Counted from the first letter of the stretch, positions 40,049-49,825 are shown. The stretch: 64,000 nucleotides of DNA from Bacillus manliponensis (GCF_000712595.1 NZ_JOTN01000004.1:62001-126000); one strand, 5' to 3'. Numbers and translations are program-made. Notes: a model not told the origin generated them from the sequence alone.

Positions 40049-41799
40049 CTGTCACTATCCTTATGGAATGGAAATTTCATCGTAATTGTCGTTCCTTTTC
40101 CAAGTTCACTATCTACGGAAATTGTTCCGTTATGGGCGAGGACGAGTTGTTTTGCAATGGCAAGGCCAAGTCCGGTTCCGACATCTTTTTCTTCTGTATT
40201 TGTACCGCGGTAATAGCGTTCAAATAGTAGTTCTTTCGTTTGTTCATCCATTCCTTTTCCGTCATCGGAAATGGAGAGGGTAAATGACGCTTCATCTTGT
40301 GCTAATGAAATGAGCACATTTGTATCGATATAATTATGTTTCACAGCATTTGCAACTAAGTTTTCAATAATGCGCTGAAACCATTTTGGTTCGATGTGAT
40401 AGTGAACTGGATTAGAGCTTGGAATGAACTCGATGTTTTGATTTTGCAAGGCTGGATCATTAATGAACTGCAACAATATTTTTTGGACAAACTGGTTCAT
40501 TTCAATTGGCACGTGTTCAAACGGAATCGCTTCATTTTTTAGTTGATACGTTAAACTTAAATCATCAAGCAGTGTTGTAATATATTGTGATTTTTCCCGC
40601 ATGACAGCGCCGAACTTTTGAATATCTTCTTCGTTCCAGTTATAATGTTTTGATTCTAATAAAAGAGCATAGCCGTAAATTGAGCTAAGTGGTGTTTTTA
40701 AATCGTGCGTTAAGCTTGTAATCCATTCTTCTCTCGTCTTTTCGATTTGCTGTCGCATCGCTTCGTTCTTTTTTAACGTTGCTGTAAGATGTTCTAGCGC
40801 ATGAATTACGTCTCGAAATAGGCGGAAAGACCATTTTTCACGGCCAGAACGTCTAAAGCGAGTATATTTTCCTTTTCGATTTACAGGCTCTTCATACGTA
40901 CCGCTTGCAATATTTTTTAACCATCTCATCATATGAAGTAACGGCTTTCCAAATTTTGTTCCATACCAAATTGCGACAATGATTAAATATAAAGCTAATA
41001 CAAGAAGGATAAAGCCTAATCCTGTTAATATCTTTTTTGCTACAAGGGTATCTGCTTCTTCATCAGGGTAGTAATGTTTATTTGGTGTCGTTAATATAAA
41101 GAATAGCTCTTTATCAGCGTTGTAAAAACTAGCAATATTTTCTTTATAATTCCACGGCTCTTTTTCTGCAAGTGCTGTTGTTATAGGTGAGAAAGATGTT
41201 TTTTTCGGCGTTGGGAATGAAGAGATATACTCTCCATTTTTATCGAACACTTGCAGTTTGGCATTTGCGCTTATGAGAAGCTCTTTTTCCTCCTCTGTTA
41301 ATGAAAACTCTGAAGCATCTGGAGAAGAGCGCTTTGCTTGTAATGTTTGCAGAAGTGCTGTACTTTTCATTGATGCACCGTAAATGACAACTGTTTGTTC
41401 ACCTTCCATATCAATTTCCCAATATGAAAGTTTATAAGGTGTTTGAATTTCCTTTTTTAAGTAGCGAACTAATGATGTTTTCGTATACGATGTTGGTACA
41501 TCTGCAGGAAGATTGAAAGAATATAAAATCTTACCATCGTTATTTACAACTTGTAGCCAATCACTTTTCTTTTTTATATATTTTTTTACTTCGCCATCCA
41601 ATATAATTTGATCATCGTCTTTATACACATATTGAGAGACGGTAAAGCTATCAGAACTAGAGAAATTTGGCTGAAACCATACGTCATCAAGAAGTTTAAT
41701 TAGGTACATAAAAGCAATGAACACAGCAAAGAGTGCTGAAATTAAAATGATGGCATGTTGAATAATGAACTGGATAATAAGTCGTTTGCGTAAGTTCAT
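40027..41799 (-). CDS. sensor histidine kinase
   Basis: This 590-residue membrane kinase has a first helix near residues 9-34 and a large extracellular sensor (about 35-250). A second helix lies near 253-275. The HisKA domain with the phosphorylated His is in SLTHDLKTPLSSIYGYALL near 365, and the ATPase domain has N (IENLVANAVKHN), G1 (SDDGKGM) and G2 (GTGLGLAIAK) boxes. It lies 5 bases after the response regulator gene, in one operon. The signal is unknown. Confidence 0.9.
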   Translation of the reverse strand: MNLRKRLIIQFIIQHAIILISALFAVFIAFMYLIKLLDDVWFQPNFSSSDSFTVSQYVYKDDDQIILDGEVKKYIKKKSDWLQVVNNDGKILYSFNLPADVPTSYTKTSLVRYLKKEIQTPYKLSYWEIDMEGEQTVVIYGASMKSTALLQTLQAKRSSPDASEFSLTEEEKELLISANAKLQVFDKNGEYISSFPTPKKTSFSPITTALAEKEPWNYKENIASFYNADKELFFILTTPNKHYYPDEEADTLVAKKILTGLGFILLVLALYLIIVAIWYGTKFGKPLLHMMRWLKNIASGTYEEPVNRKGKYTRFRRSGREKWSFRLFRDVIHALEHLTATLKKNEAMRQQIEKTREEWITSLTHDLKTPLSSIYGYALLLESKHYNWNEEDIQKFGAVMREKSQYITTLLDDLSLTYQLKNEAIPFEHVPIEMNQFVQKILLQFINDPALQNQNIEFIPSSNPVHYHIEPKWFQRIIENLVANAVKHNYIDTNVLISLAQDEASFTLSISDDGKGMDEQTKELLFERYYRGTNTEEKDVGTGLGLAIAKQLVLAHNGTISVDSELGKGTTITMKFPFHKDSDRKNCSEV

Positions 41800-41804
41800 A
41801 TTTG

Positions 41805-42512
41805 TTACCTACCTGGTATAAATTTATAACCAAGTCCGCGGATTGTTTTTATATACTTTGGGTGACTTGGGTCAAGTTCAATCTTTTCTCGTAGCTTTCG
41901 AATATGCACCATAACAGTATTATCATCGCCGTCATATGCTGGGCTTCCCCATACTTTTTCATATAGCTCTTCTTTTGAAAAGACGTAATTTGGATGTTCG
42001 CAGAAAAAGAGAAGTAGTTGAAATAGCTGAGCCGAACATTCGGTCACTTCGTTATCTACAATTAACTCGGCTGCATGTTTATCAATTTGAAAACGACCAA
42101 ACGATAATGTGTGTGTATTTGGTACAGCTTTACTTTCATATTTCATTTGTCTGCGCAGCTGTGCTTTCACACGTGCTACAATTTCAAGTGGATTAAATGG
42201 TTTTGTAATATAATCGTCAGCTCCATATAAAAAACCTGATAATTTATCTAAATCAGATGTTTTGGCTGTTAAGAAGAAGATTGGGCAGTCTGTCTTTGCT
42301 CGAATCATCGGACAAAGTTCAAATCCTGATTTTCCAGGTAGCATCACATCAAGGATAATAAGATGAAAATGATATGATTCAACGAGAGGCATCGCTTCTT
42401 CGGCAGAAGTTGCTGTTGTGATGTTTGTAAATCCTTCTTTTTGAAGAACAGTCGTTAATAATTGCAAAATAGCAGTTTCATCATCAACAAGTAAAATATT
42501 CGCATCGTGCAT
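41805..42512 (-). CDS. OmpR/PhoB-type response regulator
   Basis: This 235-residue regulator has a receiver domain (ILLVDDETAILQLL at 6-19; phospho-acceptor in LIILDVMLPGKSGFE near 54; Lys in ITKPF near 105). The C-terminal winged helix ends in IKTIRGLGYKF. An AAAGGGGGA ribosome site precedes the ATG. It pairs with the kinase that follows. The divergent CPBP gene 158 bases away is a plausible target. Confidence 0.92.
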   Translation of the reverse strand: MHDANILLVDDETAILQLLTTVLQKEGFTNITTATSAEEAMPLVESYHFHLIILDVMLPGKSGFELCPMIRAKTDCPIFFLTAKTSDLDKLSGFLYGADDYITKPFNPLEIVARVKAQLRRQMKYESKAVPNTHTLSFGRFQIDKHAAELIVDNEVTECSAQLFQLLLFFCEHPNYVFSKEELYEKVWGSPAYDGDDNTVMVHIRKLREKIELDPSHPKYIKTIRGLGYKFIPGR

Positions 42513-42670
42513 GTTATGAATCCCCCTTTATTCCAACGTTTATCATACCATTTTCTTGTAATTTGTGGAATTGCTTTCTTATTTTAAGGTAATTTTAAGG
42601 TTCGCTTTTAATAAAAATAAGAATTGTTTGCTATGATAGAAGTACGGTAAGGGATAGAAGGGGGATTAGG

Positions 42671-43513
42671 GTGAATCCATTTTATTATGTACGCGTTCGC
42701 TATTTTTTAATTTTATTTATTGTACTATCTATATTAGATCATGTAGCAGTTCTATATTGGGAGCAAATGCTGCATGATTCAGCAAAATTATTTTCTTCTA
42801 TAAAAGCACTGTGCTTCTATATACTTCCCGCTTTATGGCTATGTTACGAATATAAGCGTCACCGTATACCGTGGTCGTTTTTTGTAAACCGAAAAGAGCG
42901 GTATAAACCGCTTCATGTCGTTGGGATTACAGGAGGATTACTTGTTTTTTGCTACGGTTTTTTTGTTGTTCTATTATATTGTTCCTCATGGTTTACTCCT
43001 CACTTTATGGAAAGTCCAGTTGTAAAATTGTCCGAATGGGCAGAGGGATTAAAAGCAACAAACGCAGGAGCCATAGAGTTTATTATTGTTGTGTTACTTG
43101 CACCAGTAATAGAAGAACTGTTATTTCGCGGGTTTTTATTTCAGCGTTTTGCTGTAAAATGGGGCACCGAGAAAGCGATCTTTGCTGTCGCCATTTTATT
43201 TGGAAGTTTTCATGCAGACTTAGTAGGAGCATTTGCTGCTAGCATCGTATTATCTATTGTATACATTCGTACACAAAGTTTATTGATGACGATGAGCATT
43301 CATTTCTTATATAATGTTACGCTATTTATGACATTCCGCGTATTCTATGAAAACGGCGAAGAAGTGTTAAAAAGTATGCAAGGAAATACGATGTATCTAA
43401 CAGGTGCAATCTCCTTTATGATTGGATTAAACTTCGTATTAATTTTCTGGTTTGCAAACCGTCGTTACATAGGTAGAGGTGCTCCTTCGTTGCATATAGG
43501 TAGAGCGGGCTAA
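42671..43513 (+). CDS. CPBP-family intramembrane metalloprotease
   Basis: This 280-residue membrane protein has about eight helices. The CPBP motif EELLFRGFLFQRF lies near residue 150 and the histidine motif FGSFHADLVGA near 176, with a further SIHFLYNVTLF near 212. The start is a GTG at 42671 after GAAGGGGGATTAGG. It is divergent from the two-component system, which may control it. The substrate is unknown. Confidence 0.87.
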   Translation: MNPFYYVRVRYFLILFIVLSILDHVAVLYWEQMLHDSAKLFSSIKALCFYILPALWLCYEYKRHRIPWSFFVNRKERYKPLHVVGITGGLLVFCYGFFVVLLYCSSWFTPHFMESPVVKLSEWAEGLKATNAGAIEFIIVVLLAPVIEELLFRGFLFQRFAVKWGTEKAIFAVAILFGSFHADLVGAFAASIVLSIVYIRTQSLLMTMSIHFLYNVTLFMTFRVFYENGEEVLKSMQGNTMYLTGAISFMIGLNFVLIFWFANRRYIGRGAPSLHIGRAG

Positions 43514-43617
43514 CAATCTTACTCTACATAAACTTCTTTGTTTCTTTCAATTTTTGAGGCAAGAATTTTACTATGATATAAAACGTTATTAAGAAAACGA
43601 TTATATAGTATTCATAG

Positions 43618-43655
43618 AGCAATCTTTTAATTAAATGAGAGATTGCTTTCGTTTC
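43618..43655 (+). terminator. intrinsic terminator of the CPBP gene
   Basis: AGCAATCT pairs with AGATTGCT over a 14-base loop and is followed by TTCGTTT. Confidence 0.65.
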
Positions 43656-43674
43656 ATCCTTTTATAAAAAAAGA

Positions 43675-43748
43675 TGAGGTACTCAAAGGCTCTGACCGTT
43701 ACCATACATCGAGTGACAGTCTCGCTAAGAAACAAGAAGCGGTTTTAA
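43675..43748 (-). repeat. dispersed repeat family B, copy 4 (inverted)
   Basis: Read on the minus strand it holds AAACCGCTTCTTG, GCGAGACT, GTCACTCGATG, GGTAACGGTCAGAGCC and GAGTACCTCATC. This matches copies 1-3 in the same order. It lies between the CPBP gene and a small membrane gene. Confidence 0.65.
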
Positions 43749-43782
43749 CGCCTTTAAAAAATTTGAAAACGCGAGGGTTTTT

Positions 43783-44082
43783 ATGAGCCGAATGATACGA
43801 TCAATTCGTTTGTTTTATGTAATTATTTTGATTGTTGTTATGCTGACGACAGTAAATGTAATTTTTCAATGGGAAACAGCGAATTTCTTTACATATACTG
43901 CACTGCATTTATTAGGGCTTCTTTTTATTAGCGGAGGTGTAATTGCAGAGGGGAGTAATGAACGTAAAGTAAATTATTTATGTATTACAGGTTTGTTGCT
44001 ACTGCTAATTGTACAAGGAAGCATTAAGTATAGTGAATTATCATTTCAAGACTTCAGTTTCTTTATAAAAATCATACAATAG
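43783..44082 (+). CDS. small membrane protein, uncharacterised
   Basis: This 99-residue protein has three hydrophobic segments (about residues 10-28, 35-52 and 65-82) and short loops. The GCGAGGGTTTTT upstream gives a weak ribosome site. Another small membrane gene follows after about 34 bases, so the two may be cotranscribed. I do not recognise a family. Confidence 0.6.
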   Translation: MSRMIRSIRLFYVIILIVVMLTTVNVIFQWETANFFTYTALHLLGLLFISGGVIAEGSNERKVNYLCITGLLLLLIVQGSIKYSELSFQDFSFFIKIIQ

Positions 44083-44116
44083 ATTGTTTAAATTTGAACA
44101 AGAAAGGACTAATAGA

Positions 44117-44317
44117 ATGGACTCTATAAAAAAAGGCGCGGTTATTGAATTTATTATGATGATTGTCGCATTTGGGGTATTGCAACTTGTTGTTCACGGT
44201 CGTCCAGAAGAACAAATTGAATGGCTTAACTTTGCGACAAGCTGTTTGGTGTTTACAATTGGTTTAATTGTTGTGGCGTTGTTTATGCATAAAGTGAAAG
44301 AGAAGCGTGCTTCATAA
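44117..44317 (+). CDS. small two-helix membrane protein
   Basis: This 66-residue protein starts at the ATG at 44117, chosen because AAGAAAGGAC lies upstream; a longer frame begins with TTG at 44084 without a site. Two membrane segments (about residues 7-25 and 38-58) flank the loop HGRPEEQIEW, and the end is basic. The family is not recognised. Confidence 0.65.
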   Translation: MDSIKKGAVIEFIMMIVAFGVLQLVVHGRPEEQIEWLNFATSCLVFTIGLIVVALFMHKVKEKRAS

Positions 44318-44407
44318 AAAGTTTCTTAATTTTCTTCACCTCTTTACGTAGGCTTCTAGGCACATGTTATGCATGAGGGAGAATTTGGTGTGAAACAATT
44401 ATATAAA

Positions 44408-44450
44408 AGACAAAAAACGCTTGGAAAACCGAGCGTTTTTTTGTCTTTTA
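44408..44450. terminator. bidirectional terminator after the small membrane genes
   Basis: CAAAAAACGCT pairs with AGCGTTTTTTTG, extended by AAAAGAC/GTCTTTT outside. It lies between two convergent genes. Confidence 0.85.
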
Positions 44451-44473
44451 TATAGTATCATTTCATAAATTTT

Positions 44474-44938
44474 TCAAAGCATCTCGTCCCATGAAAGTTG
44501 TTCACCGTAAGAAATGCCATGCTGGTCTTTTGCCATTTTCATAGGATCCTCGTGAGAAAGCGTAAATACCATTTTAGGTTTTACATCTTTCATGTATAAG
44601 ATGTAAATGGTGTCATGGATTACATCTAGTGGCTCACCTGGAGTTTTCTCAAGGCGCATCGTACCCTTTGTTTTTACAAGTGTATAGTAAGGGTTTAAAG
44701 GAATTTCCTCAACTGGAATTGTGTTGACGAATTGAAAGCCAAGGGAATATAAATACTCCTGACTTTTTTCAGTCCCAGCTAGATAATCTTCTTTTGATAC
44801 GATTTGAATAGAGCCATTAGGATCGGCACCTACAAGAGGATCTATTACGTGAGGTGCGAGGAGGTCTGGCTTGAATGCATTATGAGCTTGGTTGAACTCC
44901 TCAAAGTATGTTCGAACTTTATCACTTATTTGATTCAT
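44474..44938 (-). CDS. uncharacterised protein, possibly NTF2-like
   Basis: This 154-residue cytoplasmic protein begins SDKVRTYFEEFNQAHNAFKPDLLAPHV and later has VKTKGTMRLEKTPGEPLDV and DTIYILYMKDVKPKMVFTLSH. The alternation of helix then strands suggests a SnoaL/NTF2-like fold, but no catalytic motif is clear. GAAAGGGTTGATGAAGAACG precedes the ATG. The role is unknown. Confidence 0.65.
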   Translation of the reverse strand: MNQISDKVRTYFEEFNQAHNAFKPDLLAPHVIDPLVGADPNGSIQIVSKEDYLAGTEKSQEYLYSLGFQFVNTIPVEEIPLNPYYTLVKTKGTMRLEKTPGEPLDVIHDTIYILYMKDVKPKMVFTLSHEDPMKMAKDQHGISYGEQLSWDEML

Positions 44939-45135
44939 CGTTCTTCATCAACCCTTTCTTAATAACCCAAGTCTTTTCTACTTATCCATATTCTCTTCCT
45001 GTTTGAATCATACCGAAGAGATTTTTTACTTCCTTTCTCTAAAAAAGAAATACGGTTACACTTCTACAGCTTGTTCTATTTTCAAAAGAGCGGACTACAA
45101 TAATAATAGACAGGCAGCTTAGAGGAGGGAGAAGA

Positions 45136-46398
45136 ATGCGAAGAAAGATTATTTGGGGAGCTCTTTTTTTGTACGGTTGTTTTGCACTTTTTATGTATTG
45201 GTATTTATTTGGCTTAAATCATGAAATCATTCCAGACATGTATAAAGGGACGAGTGCGGATCCGCAAACATTCATGAATGCAAAGGAACTAACGCTTAGT
45301 CAAGAATATTCAAAGGTGAAATATTTATTGTTTTTCCTAAGTGTACCGTTTGAATGGCTCGTTTTATTATTTGTTCTTGTCCTTGGCGTTTCAAAAAGGT
45401 TTGAAACGTGGGCGAAGGAAACGGTGAAAATACGAACAATCCAAATTGCGATTTACTTATTTTATTTATCGCTTCTTACAACTGTATTCTCTTTACCAAT
45501 TCAGTGGATTGGTAGAAAAGTTTCGGTTGATTATGGTATTTCCACACAAACAACAGCAAACTGGATGAAGGAAAACGTTATTGATTTTTGGGTGAACTAT
45601 TTACTCATGTTTATCGTTGTTTCTGTATTGTTATGGCTCATTCAAAAATACCCAAAACGCTGGTGGTTATGTGGCTGGGCATTGTCTGTTCCGTTTACAC
45701 TTTTTATTACATTTATTCAGCCGGTTGTGATTGCACCTTTATATGATGAATTTTCTACGCTGCAAAATAAAGAGCTTGAGAAAAAGATTTTAGCATTAGC
45801 AGATGAGGGGAATGTTCCCGCTGAACACGTGTATGAAGTGAATATGTCAGAAAAGACAAACTCACTTAATGCATATGTAACAGGAATTGGCTCAAATTCA
45901 CGTATCGTTCTTTGGGATACGACGCTTGAACAGTTAAAAGATAAAGAAATATTATTTATCATGGCACATGAAATCGGCCATTACGTGATGAAACATATAT
46001 ACATAGGAGTAGGAATGTATATTGTCATGACGTTTGTCGGCATGTACCTCATTAGCCGAATTGTTCATATGTGTATTCGAAAATGGGGGCATGCACTGCA
46101 TATTTCAAAAGCAACAAGTTTCTCTGTATTACCACTCTTTTTCTTAGTATCTTCTATGTTATCCTTTTTCGTCAGTCCGGCTGAAAACTATATATCGCGC
46201 ATAGAAGAGAGGGCGGCAGATCAATATGCATTAGAAATGACGGGTGATGGGGAATCTGGTGTAGAGACGTTTCAATATTTATCAAAGACGAGTTTAAGCC
46301 AAGTGAATCCACCGCCGCTCGTAAAGTTTTTCTTATATACACATCCACCAATTTTTGAGCGTATTGTCACGTTTGAAGAGTACGAAGAGAGAAAATAG
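45136..46398 (+). CDS. yhfN: M48-family (Ste24-like) membrane metalloprotease
   Basis: This 420-residue protein has several membrane helices and the zinc-protease motif MAHEIGHYVM near residue 275. The third ligand is a glutamate in SRIEERAADQYALEM near 353. The N-terminal CAAX-protease region with helices near 5-25, 60-85, 100-125 and 150-170 is as in Ste24/HtpX-like peptidases. It corresponds to YhfN in B. subtilis order. GAGGAGGGAGAAG precedes the ATG. Likely roles are membrane protein quality control or peptide processing. Confidence 0.88.
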   Translation: MRRKIIWGALFLYGCFALFMYWYLFGLNHEIIPDMYKGTSADPQTFMNAKELTLSQEYSKVKYLLFFLSVPFEWLVLLFVLVLGVSKRFETWAKETVKIRTIQIAIYLFYLSLLTTVFSLPIQWIGRKVSVDYGISTQTTANWMKENVIDFWVNYLLMFIVVSVLLWLIQKYPKRWWLCGWALSVPFTLFITFIQPVVIAPLYDEFSTLQNKELEKKILALADEGNVPAEHVYEVNMSEKTNSLNAYVTGIGSNSRIVLWDTTLEQLKDKEILFIMAHEIGHYVMKHIYIGVGMYIVMTFVGMYLISRIVHMCIRKWGHALHISKATSFSVLPLFFLVSSMLSFFVSPAENYISRIEERAADQYALEMTGDGESGVETFQYLSKTSLSQVNPPPLVKFFLYTHPPIFERIVTFEEYEERK

Positions 46399-46402
46399 TT
46401 AC

Positions 46403-46448
46403 AACAAGAGAGGGCCTAACCTTTGGGGAATGGGCTCTCTCTTGTTTT
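46403..46448 (+). terminator. intrinsic terminator of the M48 gene
   Basis: CAAGAGAGGGCC pairs imperfectly with GGGCTCTCTCTTG and is followed by TTTTG. Confidence 0.7.
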
Positions 46449-46518
46449 GCAGGATAAATGGATTTATAGATACTGTAAAAAAATTCTAAAAAATCCTTTC
46501 TTTTCTGAAAATTTGTTA

Positions 46519-46557
46519 TATAATATAACCATAAAAATCAAATCTGTTATAAAACAG
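46519..46557 (+). promoter_or_regulatory. -10 box and small palindrome before aceB
   Basis: TATAAT at 46519-46524 lies about 55 bases before the aceB start; no good -35 is seen. The palindrome CTGTT-ATAA-AACAG at 46544-46557 lies just after the expected start of transcription and could bind a repressor. Confidence 0.4.
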
Positions 46558-46579
46558 TTTTAAAGAAGGGGATGCTAAT

Positions 46580-48169
46580 ATGTCGACGCAAACTTCACGG
46601 GTTACACTCGTTGGAGAAGTAACACCAGCGTATTTAGAAATTTTAACGCCTGAAGCACTCGCTTTTATGAAGGAGTTGCATGAAAAGTTTAATGGACGAA
46701 GAAAAGAACTGTTGCAAAGCCGAGTGAAAAAGCAAGAGAAAATTGATGCGGGGGAATTTCCGACATTTTTAAAAGAAACAGCGCATATTCGTGCTGATGA
46801 TTGGACGATTGCACCACTTCCAAAAGATTTAGAAGATCGCCGCGTGGAAATTACGGGGCCGGTTGATCGGAAGATGGTTATCAATGCATTAAACTCTGGT
46901 GCTCGTGTGTTCATGGCTGACTTTGAAGATTCTAATTCGCCAACATGGAAGAACACTGTAGAGGGGCAAATCAATTTGCGAGATGCGATTAAGGGAACGA
47001 TTTCACATAAGAATGAAAATGGAAAAGAATATCGTTTGCATGAAAAGCATGCGGTCTTAATCGTGCGCCCACGTGGCTTACATTTAGAGGAGAAACATTT
47101 ACAAGTAAATGGAGAAGTAATGTCTGCGAGTTTCGTAGACTTCGGTTTATTCTTTTTCCATAATGCGAAGGAGTTATTAAAAAAAGGAAGTGGACCATAC
47201 TTTTACTTACCAAAACTAGAAAGTTACTTAGAAGCAAGGCTTTGGAACGATGTTTTCGAATTTGCACAGAAATACGTAGGCATTCCAAACGGAACGATTA
47301 AAGCAACTGTACTAGTGGAAACGATTCACGCTTCGTTTGAAGTAGATGAAATTTTATATGAACTACGTGAACATTCAGCTGGCCTAAATTGTGGACGATG
47401 GGATTACATTTTTAGCTTTTTGAAGAGCTTCCGCAATCATAAACAATTTTTACTGCCAGATCGTGTGCAAGTAACGATGACTGTACCGTTTATGCGTGCA
47501 TATTGTTTACGCGTGATTCAAACGTGCCACCGCCGCGAAGCACCGGCAATGGGCGGAATGGCAGCGCAAATTCCAATTAAAAATAATCCAGAGGCAAATG
47601 AGGCAGCATTTGAAAAAGTGCGTGCGGATAAAGAACGTGAAGCATTTGAAGGACATGACGGTACGTGGGTTGCGCATCCAGCACTTGTACCAGTTGCAAT
47701 GGAAGTGTTTGACCGCGTGATGAATACGAACAATCAAATTTATCGTAAACGTGAAGATGTTCATGTAACAGAGAAGGACTTGTTAGAAGTACCAGTGGGA
47801 ACGATTACAGAATCTGGACTTCGTACAAATATTAGCGTTGCCATTCAATATATCGCATCGTGGCTGAGTGGACGAGGAGCAGCACCGATTTATAACTTAA
47901 TGGAAGATGCGGCAACGGCGGAAATTTCAAGAGCGCAAGTGTGGCAATGGATTCGTCATGAGGGTGGGAAACTAGAAGATGGACGGAACATTACATTTGC
48001 TTTAGTAGAAACGTTAAAAGCTGAAGAGTTGCAAAAAATAGAGAAAGAGATTGGGAGAGAAAACTTTGAGAACGGAAGATTTATAGAAGCAACGAAGTTA
48101 TTTACAAATTTAATTCATAATGATGAATTTGTACCATTCTTAACATTACCGGGTTATGAAATTTTATAA
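46580..48169 (+). CDS. aceB: malate synthase A
   Basis: This 529-residue enzyme condenses glyoxylate with acetyl-CoA to malate in the glyoxylate shunt. Family signatures are [11 protein letters not shown]-like ([14 protein letters not shown] near 111), [20 protein letters not shown] near 202, and [13 protein letters not shown] near 268 with the catalytic Arg/Asp region. AAGAAGGGGATG precedes the ATG. It is 20 bases before aceA, forming an operon that lets the cell grow on acetate and fatty acids. Confidence 0.95.
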   Translation: MSTQTSRVTLVGEVTPAYLEILTPEALAFMKELHEKFNGRRKELLQSRVKKQEKIDAGEFPTFLKETAHIRADDWTIAPLPKDLEDRRVEITGPVDRKMVINALNSGARVFMADFEDSNSPTWKNTVEGQINLRDAIKGTISHKNENGKEYRLHEKHAVLIVRPRGLHLEEKHLQVNGEVMSASFVDFGLFFFHNAKELLKKGSGPYFYLPKLESYLEARLWNDVFEFAQKYVGIPNGTIKATVLVETIHASFEVDEILYELREHSAGLNCGRWDYIFSFLKSFRNHKQFLLPDRVQVTMTVPFMRAYCLRVIQTCHRREAPAMGGMAAQIPIKNNPEANEAAFEKVRADKEREAFEGHDGTWVAHPALVPVAMEVFDRVMNTNNQIYRKREDVHVTEKDLLEVPVGTITESGLRTNISVAIQYIASWLSGRGAAPIYNLMEDAATAEISRAQVWQWIRHEGGKLEDGRNITFALVETLKAEELQKIEKEIGRENFENGRFIEATKLFTNLIHNDEFVPFLTLPGYEIL

Positions 48170-48189
48170 AGTGAAAAGGGGATAGAAAA

Positions 48190-49467
48190 ATGAAAAATGA
48201 ACGCGTACAACAATTACAAGAAAGCTGGGAAATGGATAAACGATGGAAAGGGATTGAGCGTCCGTATTCGGCAGAAGATGTCATTCGTCTGCGTGGATCA
48301 ATTGATATTGAGCATACGTTAGCAAAGCGCGGTGCAGAAAAACTATGGGATTCCCTTCATAAAGAAGATTACATTAACGCACTTGGTGCACTAACAGGGA
48401 ACCAAGCGATGCAACAAGTGAAAGCGGGATTAAAAGCAATTTATTTAAGCGGTTGGCAAGTAGCCGCAGATGCAAACTTAGCGGGACAAATGTATCCAGA
48501 CCAAAGTCTATATCCAGCGAACAGTGTACCAGCTGTTGTTAAACGCATTAACCAAACGCTTCAGCGTGCAGATCAAATTCAGCATATGGAAGATAGCGGC
48601 GATGTTGATTATTTCGTACCAATCGTTGCTGATGCAGAAGCTGGTTTTGGCGGACAGCTAAATGTATTTGAATTAATGAAAGGTATGATTGAAGCTGGTG
48701 CATCTGGCGTTCACTTTGAAGACCAATTATCTTCAGAGAAAAAGTGTGGCCATTTAGGCGGGAAAGTATTACTGCCAACGCAAACGGCAGTCCGTAATTT
48801 AATATCGGCGCGCCTTGCATCGGATGTAATGGGTGTACCAACACTTATTATCGCAAGAACAGATGCAGATGCAGCAGATTTAATTACGAGTGATATTGAT
48901 CCGGTTGATCGAAAGTTCATTACAGGTGAAAGAACGCCAGAAGGCTTCTTCCGTACAAAGGCAGGTCTTGACCAAGCGATTGCTCGCGGCTTAGCATATG
49001 CGCCGTACGCAGACCTTGTATGGTGTGAAACATCTGAGCCAAACTTAGAAGATGCGAAGCGTTTTGCAGATGCAATCCATGAGAAATTCCCAGGAAAAAT
49101 GCTTGCTTACAACTGTTCACCATCATTTAACTGGAAGAAGAAGCTAGACGATGAAACAATAGCAAACTTCCAAAAAGAAATCGCGTCTTACGGATACAAG
49201 TTCCAATTCGTAACTCTTGCTGGTTTCCACTCCTTAAACTACGGCATGTTCGAACTTGCTCGTGGCTACAAAGAGCGCGGCATGGCAGCATATTCAGAGT
49301 TGCAACAAGCAGAATTTGCAGCAGAAGTGCACGGCTACTCTGCAACGCGTCATCAACGCGAAGTAGGTACAGGGTACTTCGACGCAGTAGCGCAAGTTGT
49401 ATCAGGTGGTACATCATCAACAACAGCGCTGAAAGGATCGACGGAGGAGGAGCAGTTTACAAGTTGA
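48190..49467 (+). CDS. aceA: isocitrate lyase
   Basis: This 425-residue enzyme splits isocitrate into succinate and glyoxylate. The active-site signature [11 protein letters not shown] with the catalytic Cys lies near residue 180, after [13 protein letters not shown] near 141. [14 protein letters not shown] lies near 311. AAAAGGGGATAG precedes the ATG. Together with aceB it bypasses the CO2-losing steps of the TCA cycle. It does not belong to the core order around comK in B. subtilis, which lacks the shunt. Confidence 0.96.
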   Translation: MKNERVQQLQESWEMDKRWKGIERPYSAEDVIRLRGSIDIEHTLAKRGAEKLWDSLHKEDYINALGALTGNQAMQQVKAGLKAIYLSGWQVAADANLAGQMYPDQSLYPANSVPAVVKRINQTLQRADQIQHMEDSGDVDYFVPIVADAEAGFGGQLNVFELMKGMIEAGASGVHFEDQLSSEKKCGHLGGKVLLPTQTAVRNLISARLASDVMGVPTLIIARTDADAADLITSDIDPVDRKFITGERTPEGFFRTKAGLDQAIARGLAYAPYADLVWCETSEPNLEDAKRFADAIHEKFPGKMLAYNCSPSFNWKKKLDDETIANFQKEIASYGYKFQFVTLAGFHSLNYGMFELARGYKERGMAAYSELQQAEFAAEVHGYSATRHQREVGTGYFDAVAQVVSGGTSSTTALKGSTEEEQFTS

Positions 49468-49479
49468 TAAAAAAGGAAG

Positions 49480-49513
49480 CGGCATGAATGAGGGAACTAC
49501 CTTATTTATGCCG
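49480..49513 (+). terminator. hairpin after aceA
   Basis: CGGCATGAATGAGG pairs imperfectly with CCTTATTTATGCCG over a 6-base loop. It lacks a clean T run (TATTTATTATT). A 35-codon frame (MNEGTTLFM...) overlaps it, preceded by AAAAGGAAGC, but is not convincing as a gene. Confidence 0.5.
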
Positions 49514-49598
49514 TATTTATTATTAGTGATGATATGCATGATGAAATTAGCCTTTGTAAGGAATGCAGATTTAATGATGATGGTTCCTTAGTGGAATA

Positions 49599-49634
49599 AC
49601 AATTAAAACCGACTCATATCACACATTGAGTCGG
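49599..49634 (-). terminator. terminator of the small exported-peptide gene
   Basis: CCGACTCA pairs with TGAGTCGG over a 10-base loop and is followed on the minus strand by TTTTAATTGTT. Confidence 0.75.
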
Positions 49635-49659
49635 CCTCTTCTAACTTTATCTTAGCAAA

Positions 49660-49794
49660 TCAACCGCCGTGATCTCCAACAGACAAACGTTGAATGCCTT
49701 CATAAGATTTTTGAGGTTTGTCTACATTTGTAACGCCTATGGTGAAAGTGAAAACTGTTACAAATCCCATTAAGCTTAGTATCGTTTTCTTCAT
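49660..49794 (-). CDS. 44-aa exported peptide precursor, Phr-like
   Basis: This short gene encodes a signal-peptide-like start (MKKTILSLMGFVTVF, then TFTIGVTNV) and a short polar tail (DKPQKSYEGIQRLSVGDHGG). GAGGAGGAATCATTGAA before the ATG is an excellent ribosome site, and a terminator follows. Length and layout resemble Phr/PapR-type signalling-peptide precursors, in which the C-terminal 5-7 residues are the signal. No Rap or PlcR-type receptor gene is next to it. The DUF3969 gene lies 31 bases upstream in the same direction. Confidence 0.6.
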   Translation of the reverse strand: MKKTILSLMGFVTVFTFTIGVTNVDKPQKSYEGIQRLSVGDHGG

Positions 49795-49825
49795 TTCAAT
49801 GATTCCTCCTCAAAATGCTTCTTTT

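Noticed and set aside
46516-46974. A 152-codon minus-strand frame over the start of aceB
   Set aside because: It is the antisense shadow of the malate synthase N-terminus and covers the aceB promoter.
49485-49592. A 35-codon plus-strand frame after aceA (MNEGTTLFM start) with a fair ribosome site
   Set aside because: It overlaps a hairpin, is rich in Met, and lacks any recognisable feature. It may be chance sequence.
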